In this document: piece by piece, positions 60,734 through 64,000 of the stretch
How positions within the stretch are numbered: position 1 is the stretch's first letter
Layout: every line of letters begins with the position of its first letter
Source: Torreya grandis
Lineage: Eukaryota > Streptophyta > Pinopsida > Cupressales > Taxaceae
NCBI GenBank assembly: GCA_037957365.1
Contig: JARHVA010000316.1
Span: 1,674,001 to 1,738,000 of the forward strand
Length of the DNA stretch: 64,000 nt
Direction: 5' to 3'
Notes under the pieces: generated by a model
Database searches by the model: none
What the model was told of the DNA's origin: nothing
The model's input: the letters and a program-made list of their open reading frames with translations, nothing else
Made by a program: the position numbers and the translations under genes

Positions 60734-61074
60734 TGTAGACACCAAAATTGTGTCTACTCCTTGGTCGACTCCCCCTTGGTCCCCTTGGTCCACTTCTAAA
60801 CATTCCTAACCCACACACTTATTAATTTAAAATAATTACTTATTTTGAATTAATAACATCACCTCTCTCTCTCCCTCTCCTTGACACACCACCCTTGGAT
60901 TCCTCACCCTTGGATACCCTCATTTATCACCCTATGACTAATCATTCCAACTCTCCCACTAATCCTCACGCCTTTTAAACTTGCCTTCGATCGTTTAACC
61001 ATGACCACTAAACTCGACAGATGGAGGAACAGGCAAAAGGCTAAAAATAGCCTTTTTACCCGTCTTCTATCTAC

Positions 61075-61123
61075 CGACATCGGTCAACTATCGACTGACG
61101 TCGGTGGTATCACCGACGTCAGT
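61075..61123 (+). repeat. Phased motif array, first in downstream gypsy LTR
   Basis: CGACATCGGT at 61075, TGACGTCGGT at 61096 and CGACGTCAGT at 61114 are spaced 21 and 18 bp. These are the least decayed copies in the window; two have the GACGTC palindrome. Confidence 0.85.
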
Positions 61124-61202
61124 TGCTTTAAAACTAAAATCTGCACTTGAAATGCCAACTTTCTGGATGGCTAGCGAATTCTATGGCTCTAGGTATTCAA
61201 CC

Positions 61203-61221
61203 TCTCTCTCTCTCTCTCCCA
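61203..61221 (+). repeat. (TC)n microsatellite
   Basis: About nine CT/TC dinucleotides in a row inside the gypsy LTR, just after the first motif array. An interrupted CT-rich tract also occurs at 60866-60885. Confidence 0.85.
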
Positions 61222-61682
61222 GACACACACCAAGCATCATAGGCTACAGGAACTCTACATCAGTCACTCCACCCCTGATTGAAACATTGCAGGAAGTCTT
61301 CTACATCAGCTGCATCAGCAACAAGTGTTTCAAACACCTCTGGTTCTCCCCCAGGCAGAGCTAAGTATTCTTCTTCAGTTTCATTTCAATTATTTAGAAT
61401 GTATTAGTAATTAGTTTTCTAGTTACTACATCTAAGTAATATCATCAACCAGACCTGGCTATCAACTAGATGAGACCTGAATAGAGAGGCTGAGAGGCCT
61501 TCCCCATATCCTTACCCTTTCTGACAACCTATCCTCTACCCCTTGTCCCTCTTAAGACTCTATTAACTTCCCTACAATCTTACATGGACCTCCGCAAACC
61601 ATTAACCAGACCTAGAATCCTTCCAGATCCCTTTGTTGACCATAAAACCCATCTAAAACTTATCTAAGGCCATTGCCCTAAC

Positions 61683-61773
61683 CAACATCGACCATTTCCA
61701 CAACTGACATCGGCAGACTAACGGACGTTGGCAACCTTGACCAACTGACGTTGGTAGCATAATTGACGTCGAC
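61683..61773 (+). repeat. Phased motif array, second in downstream gypsy LTR
   Basis: Copies start at 61683 (CAACATCGAC), 61705 (TGACATCGGC), 61723 (GGACGTTGGC), 61746 (TGACGTTGGT) and 61764 (TGACGTCGAC), spacings 22, 18, 23 and 18 bp, mean about 20. Confidence 0.8.
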
Positions 61774-62135
61774 GACTGTGGAAGACCAACAACAAAATAT
61801 AAGTACGCATTATCTCTATTTCTTTTATTTAGTCCTTCACCATTTCTCTTTCTAGAAATATTCTTTTTATCAACTAGTGGACTGTCATCCCTCAAGGAAG
61901 TCTTTGCACTTCTGGGATCGAGCTTTGCTTGGCAGTCCACCACATACCTATCTAACATTTTTCTTGTTTGAGTCTTTCTTATCTACAGGTGTCATCCTCC
62001 AAAGCCAAAGAGGAGTCCCTACAACGTCTGGATACGGTGCGCAACTTCATTTGGGTATCATCTAACCCCTAACCATTATCTCTAGTTTCTTATTCCTTCT
62101 GAATGTGAAAAAGCAAAAAATAGTTAGAAATATTC

Positions 62136-62155
62136 TGGCATACCCGGTGGGACCC
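62136..62155 (+). other. Primer-binding site of downstream gypsy element
   Basis: TGGCATACCCGGTGGGACCC follows the LTR. It is the best-preserved of three related sites in the window (the others at 3971-3990 and 57202-57221). Confidence 0.75.
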
Positions 62156-63250
62156 TGGAGTTTTCCTTGGGTTCATACTTTTTCTTCTAAAATCAAACTT
62201 TTCATATAGGTGCATTAGATCTCTTCTTGCATCCTTTTCTTCTATCTCTTTCGAAAAGACACCATTAGCAAGTTAAAAAGAATCCTTCTTTTTCTTTCTT
62301 TCCTGCATCTTAGAGTAGTGAAATTCATACTCTTCAACCTTTTCTCCACTTGTCTGCATCCGAACACACATTTCAATTTGGGTTAAAAATATATTGCATC
62401 TCATTCCTGCCTGAATGCATTTTTAGCTCATCTAGTAATTAAAACCGCATTATGAATAAATCGTAGTGCACTTATGTTACACATCCAGACCACTTTCACA
62501 ATCAAACATCTAAACATACCTGAGACAAGGTTCAACTAGGATTTCATCACCTAGCGGATACCTTACCCTTCCTGGTAATCCTACTTGGACTTCACTACCA
62601 AGGGGAGAACCCACTCTGTTCTCTGACAGAGTATAAACTCTAGGGGAAGTATATACTGGCTAAGTGACCCAGCTTGTCTCTGGGCTCGTGAAGTGAGGGG
62701 AGCTAGCTCCTAACACTAGGCCACATATGAAACCTAATACAGATCTTGAGCACCAAAACTAACCTAAAACCAACCTTAGACTACTTCTTTTAGGACCCGT
62801 TCTAAAAGCCCAACTCCCCAAACACACTCTTCTAAGGCATAAACCAACACGACTCTAAAACTTATTCTTAAGAATTTAACGTTTAGGGTCTACTGTCTTC
62901 ATCTACTTTTCTATTCTTATCTAATTTTTTGAGCTGGTGAGGATGCATTATTCTGAGTTCCACAAATAACTCATAACCTTCTTCTTTCTTCCAAAAACTT
63001 TCAGTTTTTTGAGTTTCTTGGAAATACATAGTAATCGACATCGATTTTTCAACCGACATCGACAACTATCTTCACCGACATTGGCAAAATTTATTCACTG
63101 ACATCAATTTTATTATTGACGTCAGTCACTGTCAAAAGCTTCTTTTAAAACAACAAGCTTAAAACCTGACTTTCTTGCTATTAGACACACATTCTAAGTT
63201 TCTAAAACTGAATAAATACAATTTCTAGAACCTGACCCTTTTTGCCTTGA
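62156..63250 (+). other. 5' leader of downstream gypsy element
   Basis: Untranslated leader of about 1.1 kb. It aligns with the leader 57222-57907 but is longer, and the extra part includes the array at 63036-63127. The conserved blocks around 62520-62700 may include packaging or priming signals, which is inference. Confidence 0.6.
63036..63127 (+). repeat. Phased motif array in gypsy leader
   Basis: CGACATCGAT (63036), CGACATCGAC (63054), CGACATTGGC (63076), TGACATCAAT (63099) and TGACGTCAGT (63118), spacings 18, 22, 23 and 19 bp. It lies about 125 bp before the gag ATG, outside the LTR. Confidence 0.8.
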
Positions 63251-64000
63251 ATGGTTTTGACACGTAGTCAAACCAAAAATCTTGTTGACCACACAAGGCA
63301 ACAACCACTCCCGCCTTCACCTTCTATATCAAGTCACCAAAGGGAGTATAATTTAGAAACTAAGAGTAATCCTATCCGACCAACCCCAACTCAACCCTCA
63401 ATTGTTCCTGAAGGGGATCAAGACTTTGAAAGGTTCCTTGACCTCAATGTCAAGGCTCTTCAGCACTATCTCATGAGAAGTCAAATGCGAGATCCTTTAG
63501 GAAACCTAATTTATGGGATGCCAACTTCCTTAGTTGAGACGGCAATCATATCAATAGCCTTCGTAATTCAACCCATAGACACCCAGGCCATTGCCTCAAC
63601 TAACAACCCAACCATGACCAATCTTCAAAGTGTGGCCTCTCCTTCTATTGTTGGACCTTCCTCCATTGGGGTTTCTTTACCCCCTCAATCACAAACCATT
63701 CAACAAAGTTCTACACCATTCCAGAACTAAATTATCTCCATCCCACCTACTCTTGCACCTATAAACACAAGAGTAACTACTTATCCTTTGGCTAGTGTTG
63801 CCACCATCCAACCACCTTTGGCAACATCAAGTCACATTGTGCCTTCTAGCTTTATGACATAACCACCCTTGACTTCAACATCAGTCCCTATGACAAATTA
63901 CCAATATGTTACGCCTATACAAGCACAACCTAGCATGTCTTACGCTCCACCTAACACCTTCCAAATGCCTTACAACCTAGGGGGTGCCCCACCTGTAAAT
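63251..64000 (+). pseudogene. Gypsy gag start, downstream element (partial, runs off window)
   Basis: It starts MVLTRSQTKN, a common opening for Tat-type gypsy gag. The N-terminal region is rich in Pro, Ser, Thr and Gln and contains a region of medium conservation (DFERFLDLNVKALQHYLMRSQMRDPLGNLIYGMPTS cut here to its outline: DFERFL, ALQHYL, RDPLGN). It is open for 159 codons to a TAA at 63728. After that the same frame continues, with one TAA near 63860, to the window edge and reads NYQYV and YNLGGAPP, as NYQYV and YNPFGGPP do in the upstream copy (58715-58790). It is the least decayed gag here; the missing part is beyond the edge. Confidence 0.75.

Larger units (their letters stand above)
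60734..62132 (+). repeat. Gypsy 5' LTR, downstream element, 1.40 kb
   Basis: It starts TGTAGACACCAAAATTGTG and ends before the PBS at 62136. It interrupts the gag frame of the previous element without a PPT before it, so it looks like the 5' LTR of a later insertion. It carries two motif arrays and a (TC)n tract (about 61203-61221). It is GC-richer and less decayed than the LTR at 55770. The 3' end of this element is beyond the window. Confidence 0.75.

Noticed and set aside
61075..61123. Regularly spaced short repeats resembling a CRISPR array
   Set aside because: Repeats are about 10 bp, degenerate and spaced about 10 bp apart, inside a plant LTR. CRISPR repeats are 23-50 bp and exact, with unique long spacers and cas genes.

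Overview
This is a repeat-dominated, AT-rich plant nuclear window. I see no intact host gene. It holds remnants of at least eight LTR retrotransposons (Ty1/copia and Ty3/gypsy), nested and broken, with long intergenic stretches of unrecognised AT-rich DNA. Mixed old elements, long LTRs and widespread in-frame stop codons suggest a large, slowly turning-over genome such as a gymnosperm. That assignment is inference; no single feature proves it.

Layout. 1-1378: the 3' end of a copia element whose body lies off the left edge, its 3' LTR, and an unexpected primer-binding site directly after that LTR. 1379-5167: a gypsy LTR on the minus strand with its PBS and uninformative internal DNA. 5226-9094: a decayed open frame of about 1,290 codons with no recognised family. 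9786-12325: 3' half of a gypsy chromovirus (RT end, RNase H, integrase, chromodomain, PPT, LTR). 12380-24100: a 5'-truncated Tat-like gypsy (gag end, protease, RT, RNase H, integrase, then an antisense plant-mobile-domain ORF, PPT and 3' LTR). 24560-26640: a decayed gag-like frame on the minus strand. 26690-31010: the 5' part of a second copia element. 31020-34141: the 3' end and LTR of another gypsy. 34142-40186: about 6 kb in which I recognise nothing firm. 40671-46264: the one structurally complete element, a copia on the minus strand with two LTRs about 6% different, a 5-bp target duplication, PBS, PPT and a recognisable but broken gag-pol. 46840-48150: candidate exons of an unidentified broken gene with an internal tandem duplication. 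48283-55546: a gypsy on the minus strand with two LTRs, gag remnants and no visible pol. 55547-64000: two related gypsy elements in the same direction, each with LTR, PBS and gag, the second running off the window.

The most unusual signal is a short degenerate, often palindromic motif (consensus about YGACRTCRGT) in clusters of three to six. Neighbouring copies are spaced about 18-23 bp, sometimes 31 bp, so mostly near two or three helical turns. Clusters occur in LTRs of copia and gypsy elements, in gypsy untranslated regions, and once inside a copia polyprotein linker, where the repeat is read as a heptapeptide starting T-D-V/D-G/S.

Nothing here is likely to make a working protein product. 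The elements form a layered record: old Tat and chromovirus fragments, younger insertions into them, and the 40.7-46.3 kb copia as the best-preserved and probably one of the latest arrivals. All boundaries and identities were read by eye from motifs and internal comparison; no database search was possible.
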